DNA of 64,000 nt from Panax quinquefolius (lineage: Eukaryota > Streptophyta > Magnoliopsida > Apiales > Araliaceae). The translations under genes were made by a program, and so were the position numbers. Shown in pieces: positions 1 to 11,830 of this stretch. The stretch lies in NCBI GenBank assembly GCA_020205615.1, contig CM035164.1, forward strand, positions 121,516,307 to 121,580,306, in the 5' to 3' direction. The notes under the pieces were generated by a model. The model was not told the DNA's origin. It ran no database searches and worked only from the letters and a program-made list of their open reading frames with translations. Position 1 is the stretch's first letter; the number at the start of each line of letters is the position of its first letter.

Positions 1-1322
1 AACAGGTATTATTTTTTTTTTCCTTTTGCCCTTATTTTTTGGCAAATAATTGATTAAAATATATTTGTATGGTTCAATGTCACAATCACGTTGTGGCAGC
101 TACCGGTGAATTTTTACAGCTCCAAAGGCGAATTGGTGGCATAGTTTAACTGATTGATAGTTAGTCCAGTTATCATTTTTCACAGGTTATAGTTTTAGTC
201 TCTGTTGAAGGGACAGGGATATCCTGTAATCAAAAGGTAAGTTGGCTTTTGCAAGGAACATTTAAAACTTATAGATGTTCTGTATCTAAATGAATACTTA
301 ACATAGTATACTTTTGAAGGTCATACAGTTTGCGGCAATTGTATATTTAATATGGTATGTTTTGGAAGTTCATACAGTTTGGGCCATTCTTATTTCAGTT
401 GTCTAAGTAAGGACCATTTCCCTTGCTGTGTAGAAGGATTTGCCTATGGTTTAGTCGGAGAAGTTGCATTTTCAAGTTAGGCACTTCTTTTCATTTGATT
501 GCTGGTTCTTTTCTTTCTTTTACCTCGGCTCGGCCGCCCGAAAGGTCAATTTCTTTCTTGTACCTCTTCCGACTCTTCCTTTTCTCTCTCATTGGAGGTG
601 TTGTGGAATCCCCAGGAGGGTGGAATGTACTTCAATCTTTCACATCATTCCATTTCGGAACCAAGCCATAAGCTCTGATCTGGAAAATTATAATTTCAAA
701 TTATGCAGCCATTCAATCTCCTGATGTTGTCTTCTTCCTTTTTTTTCCCTTCCTTTCTTCATGAGTCGAGACATTATGGAACTCCCAAGTTTAAGTTATA
801 TTTTCCCGAAATATTATATTGTCTATTGGTATCCTAAATATCTTAAGGTTGCTCTCTGTCACTACCATGATGCAATTGCTGAGTGCATATTCTCCATATT
901 CATTATATTTGCCCCTTTTCCTTGAAATTCCTAACTTCAGAGTTTTAATGTGTGAGATATTCTACTCTAAATGTTTTATGAGAATCTGAAAATTGGCAGT
1001 CTTGTATACATGTCTCTGCCCCCGTAAGAAAAGAAACCCAAGTCAATGTGTTTCAGTCTAAGGATTCAAAAGCTGGCAACACTATGGAATGTCAAGAACA
1101 GTTTCCTTCTCCATAAAACTGCATATTTATTATTATTTTTCTTAAGATGATATGTTCAATTTCTGGTGACACTGCATACATATCTTCCCCCTGCAGCAGT
1201 GCTCTTCTATGTTGTTCACTGATATTTAAGCAGTATTTAAATTTTGTCCCTGCCACCTTTGAGTAAATATTTGTTACACGTACTTTGAACAAATTTGACT
1301 GTTATGTTGTTCTGCAATGCAG
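1..1322. other. 5' intron or upstream DNA of the AGD-like gene
   Basis: No coding exon could be recognised here. The first exon seen, at 1323, opens inside the BAR domain, so the short N-terminal exon expected in this family (ending before an IQCLEESAE-like block) must lie left of the window or be lost. The stretch is T-rich, as plant introns are. The short open frames in it have no recognisable protein features. Confidence 0.5.
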
Positions 1323-3495
1323 ATTCAGTGTTTGGAAGAAAGTGCTGAGACATTGAGGGAGAAAAGTTTAAGGTTTTATAAAGGATGTCGAAAGTACACG
1401 TAAGTCTTTCTGTGTTACTTCTCTCCACATTTGTTTCATATCATCATTGCATTACCTCCACTTTATACTTGTCTAGAAGAGAAACATTCAATTCTTCATT
1501 GACTTTTTAATCTTCTTTCTGTTCAATGTTTTGGATTGTGTTAGGTATTTACTATAGCTTAGCATTGATTAAAGAGTAAATTTCAACATTAGCTAAAAAC
1601 CCTGCATTTATTTATATCAGATATGGAATCTCTAGCACACGTATAGTTTAAATTTGCTTACTGAAACTTACGTTATCTTTCTGCAGTGTAGTTAAAGAAA
1701 TGATTGGTGTCATTTTGTGACTAAACATTTTTGTACAATTTCCAAGTCCATCATTTAAATTCCAAACATGAAATTACTGTCCTTGTTACAGTGACGGGCT
1801 TGGAGAAGGGCATGACAGGGATGTTGCTTTTGCTAGTGCACTTGAAACTTTTGGAGGAGGTCATAATGATCCTACTTGTGTTTCTTTTGGAGGTAAGACT
1901 TTGATTTTTTTTTCTTTCTTGGGTGTGGTTCCCATAACAAATGGGTGGGTACTTACCAATCAAAAACAAAAAAAAAATAAAGAAAAGAATAAAAGAAAAG
2001 GCAAGAGGGTGAGTAACGGGTTTTGTTGGACATCTGTTCCTTTTTTAGTGTGGCATGGTTGTTGCTGCTTATTCACTATGTGAGCATCTAGTTTATGATA
2101 TTGGATGTGTACAAATCTTAGAGATCTCTAGATCTTTTCAATACATCACAACTATCTTAATGTATGATAATATTGACATACTTTATTTATTGATCGTCAC
2201 CATCCATATGATATCAGGGTTTATGAAGTTATGGACACAATTTGACATGATTTTATTTCATATTATCTCATGAAAGAAAACCACCAGTATCAAATGGGTT
2301 ATCTTGAAACTTGGTTACTAGGTCCCATTTTCTGTATTGAGGACAACCATTGGGCCTTTCAAGAGGTGGTGGTATATGATATTTATAGGGTTTGGGAAGC
2401 AATCTAAATCCAGGATTGTTCTTTTTTACTTTTGACTATCTTGTTTCCATTGACTCCTCCTTTATTTGTCTTGACGAAGTTTACTGTTGGAGTCCTCAAG
2501 CATGGTTGCTTTTTTCCTTCAATCAAAGTACATATAAAACAAGATAGGTTAGCTATTAACTAGATGAAAAAAGCCATTCCATCAATGTTATTTAGCCTTA
2601 AAATAATGATTTTGGAGGAGAGAGAATTTTCATTTTCAAACTTAACAATATAAGAGCATGAGAAGAAACTTTAAGAAGATCATAAAGTTTCAGAGGAGAG
2701 GTAGAAGAAGATCAAGGCAAGTTCCAATTGTTTTATATTACGAAGCACATGGAAATTCACTTGATGATAGGTAAAATGAGTACAATGTTCAATGTAGTTT
2801 ATTTCGCAGATATTACATAAAATTATAATGGACAATAATAAACCAAAATGTAAAAAATCATCTTACCTGCATCATCAATTTTTTGGTTGGTATCGGTTTT
2901 GTAAATTATCATAAGATCAAACTACTTTGTTACATAGATCAAACTGTAATAAATCATATCCGAAAGGGATCACTATTTCTGTTTAATTAGAGTCCCTAAT
3001 TTGAGTCCTCACAACTTTGGGGCCAAGCTTACCCATTTCAAAAAGGTAATATTTTATTTCTTTCCTTCCCATTCTTAGGACCTGATATGACCAAATTTGT
3101 AACTGCGTTGAGGGAGATTGCAACATACAAGGAAGTTCTTCGAGCAAAGGTTGTGTTACCATGACATGTATAGTTCTACTTTTTACTTGTCAAAAAATAA
3201 ATAAATTTAATTGTACTTTTGTGCAGCAAGAAGATTCTTCTTGCTAAGCATATGTATACCTTTCTATTGAACTGCTCTTTCTTGAGTTCATTGTGCTGGC
3301 ATTCTTCAATTGTCTTTCTCAGGTTGAGCACAGTTTGAATGATAGACTGTCTCAGCTAGCTAATGTTGACCTGCAAGATGTTAAGGTACCCTCCACCTTT
3401 GCTTTATTGTTTTGTTTGCACATACATGGTCTGGGTTTCACCAAAAGCTAGTGCACTATGCCTAGTCATTTTGGTAAAGAACCTCGTACACTTCT

Positions 3496-5946
3496 TATAA
3501 CACCCCCTTCCCGAATAGGAAAGGGAGGTCACATGCAAAACACAACAAACTTCAAAATAAGTAAACAGAGCACTAATAACTTCAAAATATTTAATAGTTG
3601 GTAATCTATAAATGTCGAATTAAATACAATTATCCAAAAATTGAAAGATTAATCAAAACCTAAAATCAATTAAACCTAGATGGTCAAAAACAAACTCTAT
3701 CTTCACACAACCCTGCAAACCTGTCAGAAGAAAATACAGCATGAGTCAAATGCCCAGTACAAATATAAAGATGTACAAATATACCACAATATATAATGTA
3801 ATCAAAAGAGTCGAATAAATGAACAAATATGAATTACGAACGAATTATGAATATATTAAAATTAGTGAGACCAAGTACAAATGATGAACACTATCGAACA
3901 AACAACTATAGTCAAAAGGATCCCAAACAAAATAAGGAAATGTTTATAAGGTAACAATTTCATAATCAGCTCAAATACAAATAGTCAAAGACTAACAAAA
4001 TACATCGGTACCATGATGTATGCAAATCAAACCGAATAGTACGCACGACACATACATCACTAATCCGCTAAACAAGTCAAATCAAATCAAATCAAATACT
4101 GGGTTGACCCATACATATCCTGAACAAACAAATCAAATGACCAAAGCTCACACCCCAGAGTAACATACAAAACAAAAGGATACGCCAGCATCGATCACAC
4201 CGCCACCACGGAAGTGTAATGCCTTGGTATCAAGAGGATATACCTGTGGTACCCCACAAGTGGTTAGATCAAGTATACCCTAAGGATCGAACTACAAAAT
4301 GTAAGCCAAAAAGGTTCAAATCACAAGGCTTACATGACCATCTCCAAATGACGTCAAATTATTTCAAATATGAACATACTTAGCTATCACAAGATATCAA
4401 TGATCAAAATAACTCCCGAATGTGAACGAAAATATACGAAAAATGATACAAACGAATAAAGTCTCCAAAATATATTGACACAATTAACTATTTCAAAGTG
4501 TATAAATACGATTTCTAAGCATCAATGCCAAGACAAAACTATTACATGAATTTGAGAAGGAACTATCAGGTGAAATAATAACTAACTTTTAAACGAAGAG
4601 CAAAATGAACAAATCAAAATTAAAAGGATGATCGCTGAAGGAGTACGGAATCCGTACTTGATACGCACATTCCACAAAATCTTACCGTTAAATGCTAGCA
4701 ATATCAAATACGAAATGTTATTCACCACCTAAACATATCCACCTCGAATTAAATATAATCTAAACTAATAATTCCAAAATAATTCGAATCCATTGAAGAT
4801 GTCTTTAATTATCGCCTTAGATCACTATTAATACTCCAAAACTTAAAAATCAATAACAAAACTTAAAAAATCTTCAAACCCTAATATGACAAATTAATCT
4901 TAATACGCCAGTCCACTATTTTGGTCTTATCACCATTAGTTAAAATTTATTTATCAAATTAATTAATTTTAACAGAAACTAGACTTTAAATACTCCAATT
5001 TAGTCTCAAGAATCAATCATATCGGATTTAAAATCATTAGGTTATATATTTTTAAATATTAGAACTTGTTGCTGAAAATCGGTATCTCATATTTTAAGGT
5101 ATATATCTGTGTGAGTTATATCTCTTAATCAATCCAAAAAATTAGTTAGATCGTTATAATTTTTGGATATGTTATACATATATAAGCGAGAATTTATCTC
5201 CTTTCGATTATTATGATATCTAATTCCATGTCTATATTTTAGTTAAAAATAATTTTTATTTTAAAAACCCTCATAATTAAACTTAAAATCAAAATACGAA
5301 ATAATATTTACCTTTCTTGTTCGCTTTTCTTCAATACGCAACAATAAAGAATCTGAATTTCGGGTCTTCTAGAGTCTTCAAAATATCTTTATGTCTTCAA
5401 GAAAATTGTAGTTCTCGAAAAGATACAGGCTTAGGAATCACTTGATTCGAAGTTAATATGACTGAGTTACGGATTTTCAAAACTAGGACTGAAAATAGTG
5501 ACGGGAATCAGGACTGGTCACTGGTTTTCAGCAATTTAAGGCATGAAGATGACTTCAAATAACTTCTGTAGAGGAAGAAAAACTGAAGAAACAAGCTTTG
5601 GATTCACTCAATTATGATATCAGATGAATTAATTATGATTTTTCTAATGGGTTAGAGTGCGTATAAGTATTCTACTCGGGAATTTAACTAATCAAATTAG
5701 AATAGGATTAGGGTTACATCTCCACTTTTTAAATATAATAAGGAAACAATATAGGAATTATCAAAACCTTAAAAGACTCCTCAATTTTAATTAAATCAAT
5801 TATTTAATTATTTACTAAAAGAATTTAACTTTCCAAACGAAAAAGAAAGGAAAAAAATTAGTAACTTACCTTTTCCAATTCAATTATACTTTTATAAAAT
5901 AAAATCAATTAATATTTAATTATTAACAAAAATCTGGGTTATTACA
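3496..5946 (-). mobile_element. Solo LTR in an intron of the AGD-like gene
   Basis: A 2451-bp AT-rich block lies between the exons ending at 3385 and starting at 6380. It is flanked by an exact 5-bp direct repeat, CTTCT, at 3491-3495 and 5947-5951. On the minus strand it starts TGTAATAACCC and ends GGGGGTGTTATA, the layout of plant Ty3/gypsy LTRs such as the one at 34787 (TGTAATACCCC). A splice-donor-like AAAGGTAAATATT lies in its 5' half. No primer-binding site, polypurine tract or coding sequence adjoins it, so it is a solo LTR left by LTR-LTR recombination. Confidence 0.8.
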
Positions 5947-6139
5947 CTTCTTTTCTTTGGAAATGGAAATGTAGAAATGTTTTCGTGTTTAGAATGTAAT
6001 GCCAAATAGTATAGAATCATCTTTGTACTATGTTTCTGTGTTTGAAATAACAATACTTAGGGTCTAGGGTCTTCGATTAAATGACTACTTTTGAAGGATT
6101 CCACGAGTTAGTAAATTCACTAACGTATATTTTTAGGGA

Positions 6140-6275
6140 ATTAATATTGTCACAAGTAAAATTGTTAGTTCCACAAGGTACTCTCTCACATGAAGGTGGT
6201 CCCCATTTACTATTTATGAGAGGGGGAGTTTGTGGAACTGTTAAATTTACTTGTGAAAATATCAATTACCTATCT
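6140..6275. mobile_element. Small fold-back (MITE-like) element in the same intron
   Basis: Two arms of about 38 bp are inverted copies. The left contains TCACAAGTAAAATTG then TTAGTTCCACAA; the right, read on the other strand, contains TCACAAGTAAATTTA then ACAGTTCCACAA. They surround about 50 bp of unrelated sequence. The arms make both strands open over some 60 codons, which is a by-product and not a gene. Element ends and target duplication are not clear. Confidence 0.5.
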
Positions 6276-9200
6276 TTATAGGTACACCTGTCCCCCTCCC
6301 CCCTCTCAAGTAAAGAAGTGAAAAAAGTACCATTTATGTGATTATAATTTAATTTGTTTTATTTTTTACATTGGCGTAGGAAGCTAGGAAGCGTTTTGAC
6401 AAGGCTAATGTTATCTATGACCAGGTGGGGTACTATGTTGTTCAAATTTTAAAGGTTATTCGGTGTAATCTTATTTTATATTTTTATGATTTCATTAGTG
6501 AGATGATGGAGTTCAGTTAGATTTGGTATATACTGTACTGAACAAGTAATGATTTCCATATTTTTCTTTCTTTTGGTTTTTCTTCCTTTCATTCAAAATG
6601 GTAGCACAAGTGGATTGTCTAAAACAGTAGTGTAGAAATCAAAAGATTCAATTTGGTTATATCATATAAGTTGACTTGATACTTCCATTAAAAAAGAAGA
6701 GGAAGAAATGGCCGTGAATTTTTTATAAAAGAAATTCTCTGAAATAAAGGCTATCCACTTGTGTACTGAAAAGGAACTTGTCAGGTTTAAGTAACTATTT
6801 TGGACCAAGCCTTCTGATAGCACTTCCAGGACATGTTATCTAATCTAATATAAATTATTCAATTTGTCTTCTTCCAGATGGTTCACCAAGGACCAAGTGT
6901 AATAAAAAAGTATCCATTATTTTCCACTTGTATGCCAGCCTAATCTATTTGATGATGATCTACCATCTCATTTCCTGTGCATTGGATAGAGGTCATTAAA
7001 CTGGCAGAGAAAAGAGTATATCTTGTTATAGTGTTCATAATAAGGAATTTATGAAAAGTTGAGTGATTATGCATATAATGTAGGGTTCTTGACTAAATAT
7101 CAAAAAGCTTTAGTATTTTGAAATTTGGACACTCTTAAGCTGTCATAGGACCATGAAATGGTAGGGGAAGTTAGTTATAAAAAAAAGAAGATAAAATACT
7201 TGTGTAACATGAGTTAAAGTAAGAATAGGATTAAGCACTTTGAATACCTAAAAAATGGGGATTAATTATTTATATGTCTCTGTGATTTCAGTGTTAAGTA
7301 GATAGTTTAAATATGAGCTTTGAATATGTTAAGAAATAGAAGGGTTTGTGGACAACATCTGTACGAAAGAATATAGAAATTTAAATACCGAGCTTTGAAT
7401 ATATTAAAAGTTCTAAGGGCTTGTGAGAAAAATATGTAATGAGAAATGGTTAGGGTTTCAACACCTTTATTTTATTCTCACTTCTCAAGGCGCTTTTCAT
7501 TTACAAACCTTTCAGCCGCTATTAGTTATTCGAATGCTTGTTTTTTTATTTCTGAATAATTTTTTTATTTGGAGCATCATTGTAAGTACAGTTGCCTTCA
7601 AAGGATTTTTCGAAAACTGGATAGGCATTCTACAAAATCATAGTATTTTTATCACCAAATACTCCTCTAAATCTATATTTATAATATATTCACATCTGCA
7701 CGAGTTTATGGGTGGTCTGGGGAAGTGATTTGAGAGATTCAGGAATTTTACTGAACTTAGTGGCAGAAATTATTGACAAGGGAACAAACTGGATGGTATC
7801 TGGTGTTTTACTTCTTTTTCTTTTTTTATACAGATGCCAATTTTCTCTGCAGGTTCGTGAGAAGTTTTTGTCACTGAGGAAAAGTTCTAGGATGGATATA
7901 ACTGCAGCCATAGAGGAGGTAAAAGTATTCATTCTTCTTATAAGTAACCATTCTTTAATTGATCAGATAGTTTGTTATGGGTAACCATCATCTTTAAATC
8001 CTAACTTGATAGAGAGACGTTCCAGGAACTTCACAATGCAAGATTGGCATTTGAGCAAGCCCGCTTTAATTTGGTAATTGAATCTGTAGTACACCATTCA
8101 TTCTCTAATAATCTGTTGTATCTTTCACGAGGACACACTTAAACAAGATTGTAATAAGTACAATTGATTTCAGGTTGGTTCTCTTTCTACTGTTGAGGCA
8201 AAGAAGAGATTTGAGTTTCTGGAAGCTCTTAGTGTGACAATGGATGCTCATCTTAGTTATTTCAAACAGGTATAAGATATTATGTTATTTTCGTAGTCAG
8301 TCCTGACCTGCTTTATTGCATGTAAACTGCTTTTAATCCCTTTTGTTTTATGCAGGGATATGAGCTATTGCATCAGATGGAGCCTTATATTAGCAAGGTT
8401 TATTTTTATCAATTTATTAATTATTTCTGCTGATTGGGTGCTGTTGTGGTTTGTGTTTGGTTCAAAATTAATTAATTCATTAGAAAAAAAGTTTACAACT
8501 TTTAATGGTAGATAATTACAGTGGCTAAGAAGTAAATATAGGAATGAACAATTGGAAAGTTCTAAAAAATATCAAACATAAGTTGCACTTGCAGTCACTC
8601 CCCCCACCGCACACAAAAAGAAGTGGTAAAAAAAGGTGATGACATTTCCCAATCTAAAATTTAGGCAGTTCAAATTAAAGAAATAATATCTAGAGAATTG
8701 CAAAGTACTCCAGAGTCTTGCTTAGCCATTCAAATCAATATAGCAATTTATACAACATATGTTGCTACTATTACATTGTCCGTTCTCGTACTGTTTTCTG
8801 TGCTACTTCTTGATGTTTTTTGCCACTCTTCTTCTTGCCTTTGTTAAGTGTCTTCAGTTATATATTGTGCCCAAAGCAGCATTATCATCGTTGACTAGCC
8901 TGGTCATCTTTTTTCCATAAATGATAAGCTGGCCTTCTCCCTAACCTTCTCCAGAGTTATCTTGATTGTTCCTCAAAAAGGTGAAAGAAAGAAACTAGTA
9001 GAAAAAGCATCCTTTTCATCAATCCTGTATCAATTAAATATTTCCCTGTTGGATTGTATGATATTGAATAATTTCTTAAATTACATTAATGTTGATTTCT
9101 CATCTATTGTTTAGTGTTGTTACTAAAATGCATTGCAATCAAGAGCTTCCCTACATATATGAATTGAACCTGGTAGATACCATAACAAATTAAACTATTG

Positions 9201-9647
9201 TTTTCAGTTTGCTAACTATCTCAAAGATATTATTAGTTTGTTATACTTTACCTTCTGAACTTTCTCGTTCTTTTTTAAGCCAGCAACTATCAAAGTTCAG
9301 GTATGTTTGTCTACCACAGGTTTTGGCTGATGCACAACATTTAAAAGAAAGTTTCAACTATGAGCAGACAGAACTCAGTGAAAGGATACAAGAGTACAAA
9401 AGGCACATTGATCATGAGAGTAGGTGGCCATTATGTGGTTCTCACACTTCTTCAAATGGAGATATCAGCCAACCTTTCCCTAAAAGTTCTCATAAAGAAA
9501 TAAATGCAGTGATGCAGTCAGCTGCAGAGGGAAAGGTATAGATGTTATTTTCATCTCTGCCAAGTTCTTGCTTCCTATTTTATATAACTTATATTATGTG
9601 TTTCATAGCGGAACTTTCAATTTTCAACTAAGACTTCAATAGTTTAG

Positions 9648-10416
9648 GTTCAAACCATTAAACAAGGCTATCTCTCAAAACGCGTTCCTCTAATTTGAGG
9701 GCTGACTGGAAGAGAAGATTCTTTGTTCTCGATAGCAGAGGGATGCTGTACTACTATCGCAAACAGCGGAACAAGTTATCTGTAAGTTATAGAATATAAA
9801 TTGGAAGTGTGAGCACTTAGCTATGCTCCAAACCAAAATATATATTGCATAATTCTTTCTATAACTCTTTCTTTGTCTTTCACCCAACTGCTCGTAAAAT
9901 CTTTGAGCATATCATTCAGTTATCTGGGGGTCCACTTCCCATACACAGAAGTAGTCCATCTGAACCTGTTCCTGGGCTGCTGAGTAGGTGGCTGTCTTCT
10001 CATTACCATGGTGGTGTACATGATGAAAAATCTGTTGCACGACACACTGTGAACTTGCTGACATCAACAATAAAGGTTGACGCAGAGCAGTTAGATCTGA
10101 GGTTCTGCTTCAGGATCATTTCACCGACAAAGGTTTACACTTTGCAGGTAGAGTTTCCTAAAATTTGCTTGAATTTACATATACATATATATTTTCGTTT
10201 GGTTTATAAACAACTCTTAGACAGCTTATGTTTTGTTGCACTTAAACTTGTTCAATTGCTATTCGGGGGATTGTTTCCACATCCATCAGCATAGCCTCAA
10301 TTATATTCAACAACTGTTTGGTAATGCAGGCTGAGAGTGCAGTGGATCAAATGGACTGGATCGAGAAAATAACAGCAGTCATTACTTCGTTGTTGACCTC
10401 CCAGCCACCTGGCAGG
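9648..10416 (+). other. PH-domain exons of the AGD-like gene, with a 2-bp insertion
   Basis: Three exons (9648-9781, 9920-10147, 10330-10416) encode a pleckstrin homology domain, which in this family binds phosphoinositides. The first reads VQTIKQGYLSKR, is broken, then resumes in another frame as NLRADWKRRFFVLDSRG and MLYYYRKQ. The break is an extra CG at the CGCG of 9681-9684; without it the exon would be exactly 44 codons. As written, the frame meets a TGA ten bases further on. The second exon carries WLSSHYHGGVHDEK and LRFCFRIISPTK, the third QMDWIEKITAVI. Confidence 0.82.
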
Positions 10417-10506
10417 GTAAACTCCTATTAATGTCAACACTTGACACCATCACGTGGCATATGTTTTTCCCCTTGTTTTAATTATAAAAAATCAACTATA
10501 TGCCAG

Positions 10507-11830
10507 TTGCTCCCATGTAGTCCAACCAGTGAAAGTAGTTCCTCTGAAAGTCCCTCCCATCAAAATCTTCGCACAATTGAAGAACATACCAATGAGAAGG
10601 ACCTTCATTCAAGAAATATGATCCTTATATCTAGAAGTTCACAACAGCTAAACTACCTTGGAAAAGGTGAGAGGCCAGTTGATGCATTAAAGAGATTACC
10701 AGGGAATGATAAATGCGCTGATTGTGGTGCACCTGAACCAGACTGGGCTTCCTTAAACCTTGGTGTTCTTATCTGCATTGAATGTTCTGGTGTTCACTGT
10801 AATCTTGGTGTCCATATATCCAAGGTTAGTAGTCGTCTTAAGTTTGTTTTGTGAACCTTAATTATTTCATGTGCATGTCCTTTCCTCACAACTTTTGGTG
10901 ATTTGAGGCTAGACATTAAGGCTTAGACATCAAGGCACGGATACAGATGCACGAGGCTCAAACCACTTAGAAGTTCTAATGTACATGATAATATTTTTAG
11001 GTGGACCAGTATTAATTCTGTTCAGTTTTAAACCATTGAGCAAATAATCTACCCTACTTCATTCTGGCACCTTAATATTTTTTTTTTATAATTTATTTGT
11101 AAAAGTGCCTCATTATAGAAGCCGTAGAAGTTATCAAGTTGGCCAACAGTGAACAACAAGCTTATTTGAATTTTCAATTGTATTAGGGACTGCAAGGTTT
11201 GGTAGTTTTGATTTACAACCTTCTCATAGTTGTTACATGTATACCTAAAATTGAAAACATATTATTTCTTGATAGGCCTCTTGCAAGGTTTATTCTTGGA
11301 TTTCATAATTATAAGATATTATTGCATCTCTAATTGGCATGTATAGCAGTATAAGCCTCAATTGAGGCAGGTAACCTTAAAATGGTTGGCTCCAGTTTCT
11401 GTGTCTGGATTCATCATGGCGTGTGTGCTTGTGCGAATACATAGATATGTAGATACACAATCCCATGATAGTACATCATATTATTTAGAATCGTATATTA
11501 CTGTGTCAAATAATTTCTTACATTTCCTTATTTTATAGCTGATTTCATGACTGTTAATGCAGGTTAGATCCTTGGCTCTTGATGTCAAAGTGTGGGAGCC
11601 TTCTGTCATAACTTTATTTCAGGCGTTGGGTAATGTCTTTGTGAACTCAATATGGGAGGGACTGTTGCAAGCAAGCAGAACTTTTCAAGCTGATGAAATA
11701 CCAATGAGGTAACTTCTAGCATAATTTTGTGGAAATCTGTTCTATTAATTTTCTTGAAAAATATGATTTTGTGTTGTAGGTTTGTTGAGTCTGACAGACA
11801 CAAAAAGTTCTTTAGCAAACCTAGCCATAA
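10507..11830 (+). other. ArfGAP-domain exons, arginine finger lost
   Basis: Three exons encode the ArfGAP domain. The four zinc ligands are intact: CADC at 10714-10725 and CIEC at 10774-10785. The invariant family sequence SGVHRNLGVH reads [10 protein letters not shown]: codon 10798-10800 is TGT where CGT is expected, a single C-to-T change at a CpG. That Arg is the catalytic finger of ArfGAPs, so a product would probably be inactive. The domain goes on through VRSLALDVKVWEP and LQASRTFQADEIPMR to FVESDRHKKFFSKPS, where homology stops. Confidence 0.85.

Larger units (their letters stand above)
1323..9535 (+). other. BAR-domain exons of the AGD-like gene
   Basis: Ten exons encode a helical BAR module that in this family senses or bends membranes and dimerises. 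Recognisable blocks are QCLEESAETLREKS, ASALETFGGGHNDP, FVTALREIATYKEVL, EARKRFDKANVIYDQ, NARLAFEQARFNL, AKKRFEFLEAL and YELLHQMEPYISK. They end with a charged segment, SERIQEYKRHIDHESRW, and VMQSAAEGK. All internal exon lengths keep the frame. The acceptor of the exon at 8017 was chosen as the third AG of a GATAGAGAG run, because only that gives TFQELHNARLAFEQ in phase. Confidence 0.85.
1323..11830 (+). pseudogene. AGD-type ARF GTPase-activating protein gene (BAR-PH-ArfGAP), C-terminally truncated relic
   Basis: Sixteen exons with GT-AG borders and coherent phase: 1323-1399, 1792-1892, 3079-3149, 3323-3385, 6380-6424, 7853-7918, 8017-8073, 8174-8269, 8356-8397, 9320-9535, 9648-9781, 9920-10147, 10330-10416, 10507-10824, 11563-11708 and 11780 to about 11830. 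Together they give about 600 codons: BAR, PH, then an ArfGAP zinc finger. This is the order of plant AGD1-4 proteins, which stimulate GTP hydrolysis by ARF at membranes in vesicle traffic. The ankyrin repeats expected after ArfGAP are absent: the last exon runs straight into an antisense LINE fragment. The exon at 9648 is 134 nt instead of 132, which shifts the frame to a TGA. The catalytic arginine finger is Cys. I infer a pseudogene; the indel alone could be a sequence error, the truncation is harder to dismiss. Family assignment is firm, the exact paralogue is not. Confidence 0.85.

Noticed and set aside
464..724. 86-codon frame beginning MHFQVRHFF as a possible first exon of the AGD-like gene
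   Set aside because: It resembles the expected N-terminus only in two residues, the following sequence is not BAR-like, and no donor site keeps the phase to 1323.
6077..6281. Overlapping frames on both strands in the AGD intron
   Set aside because: Produced by the inverted repeat of the fold-back element.
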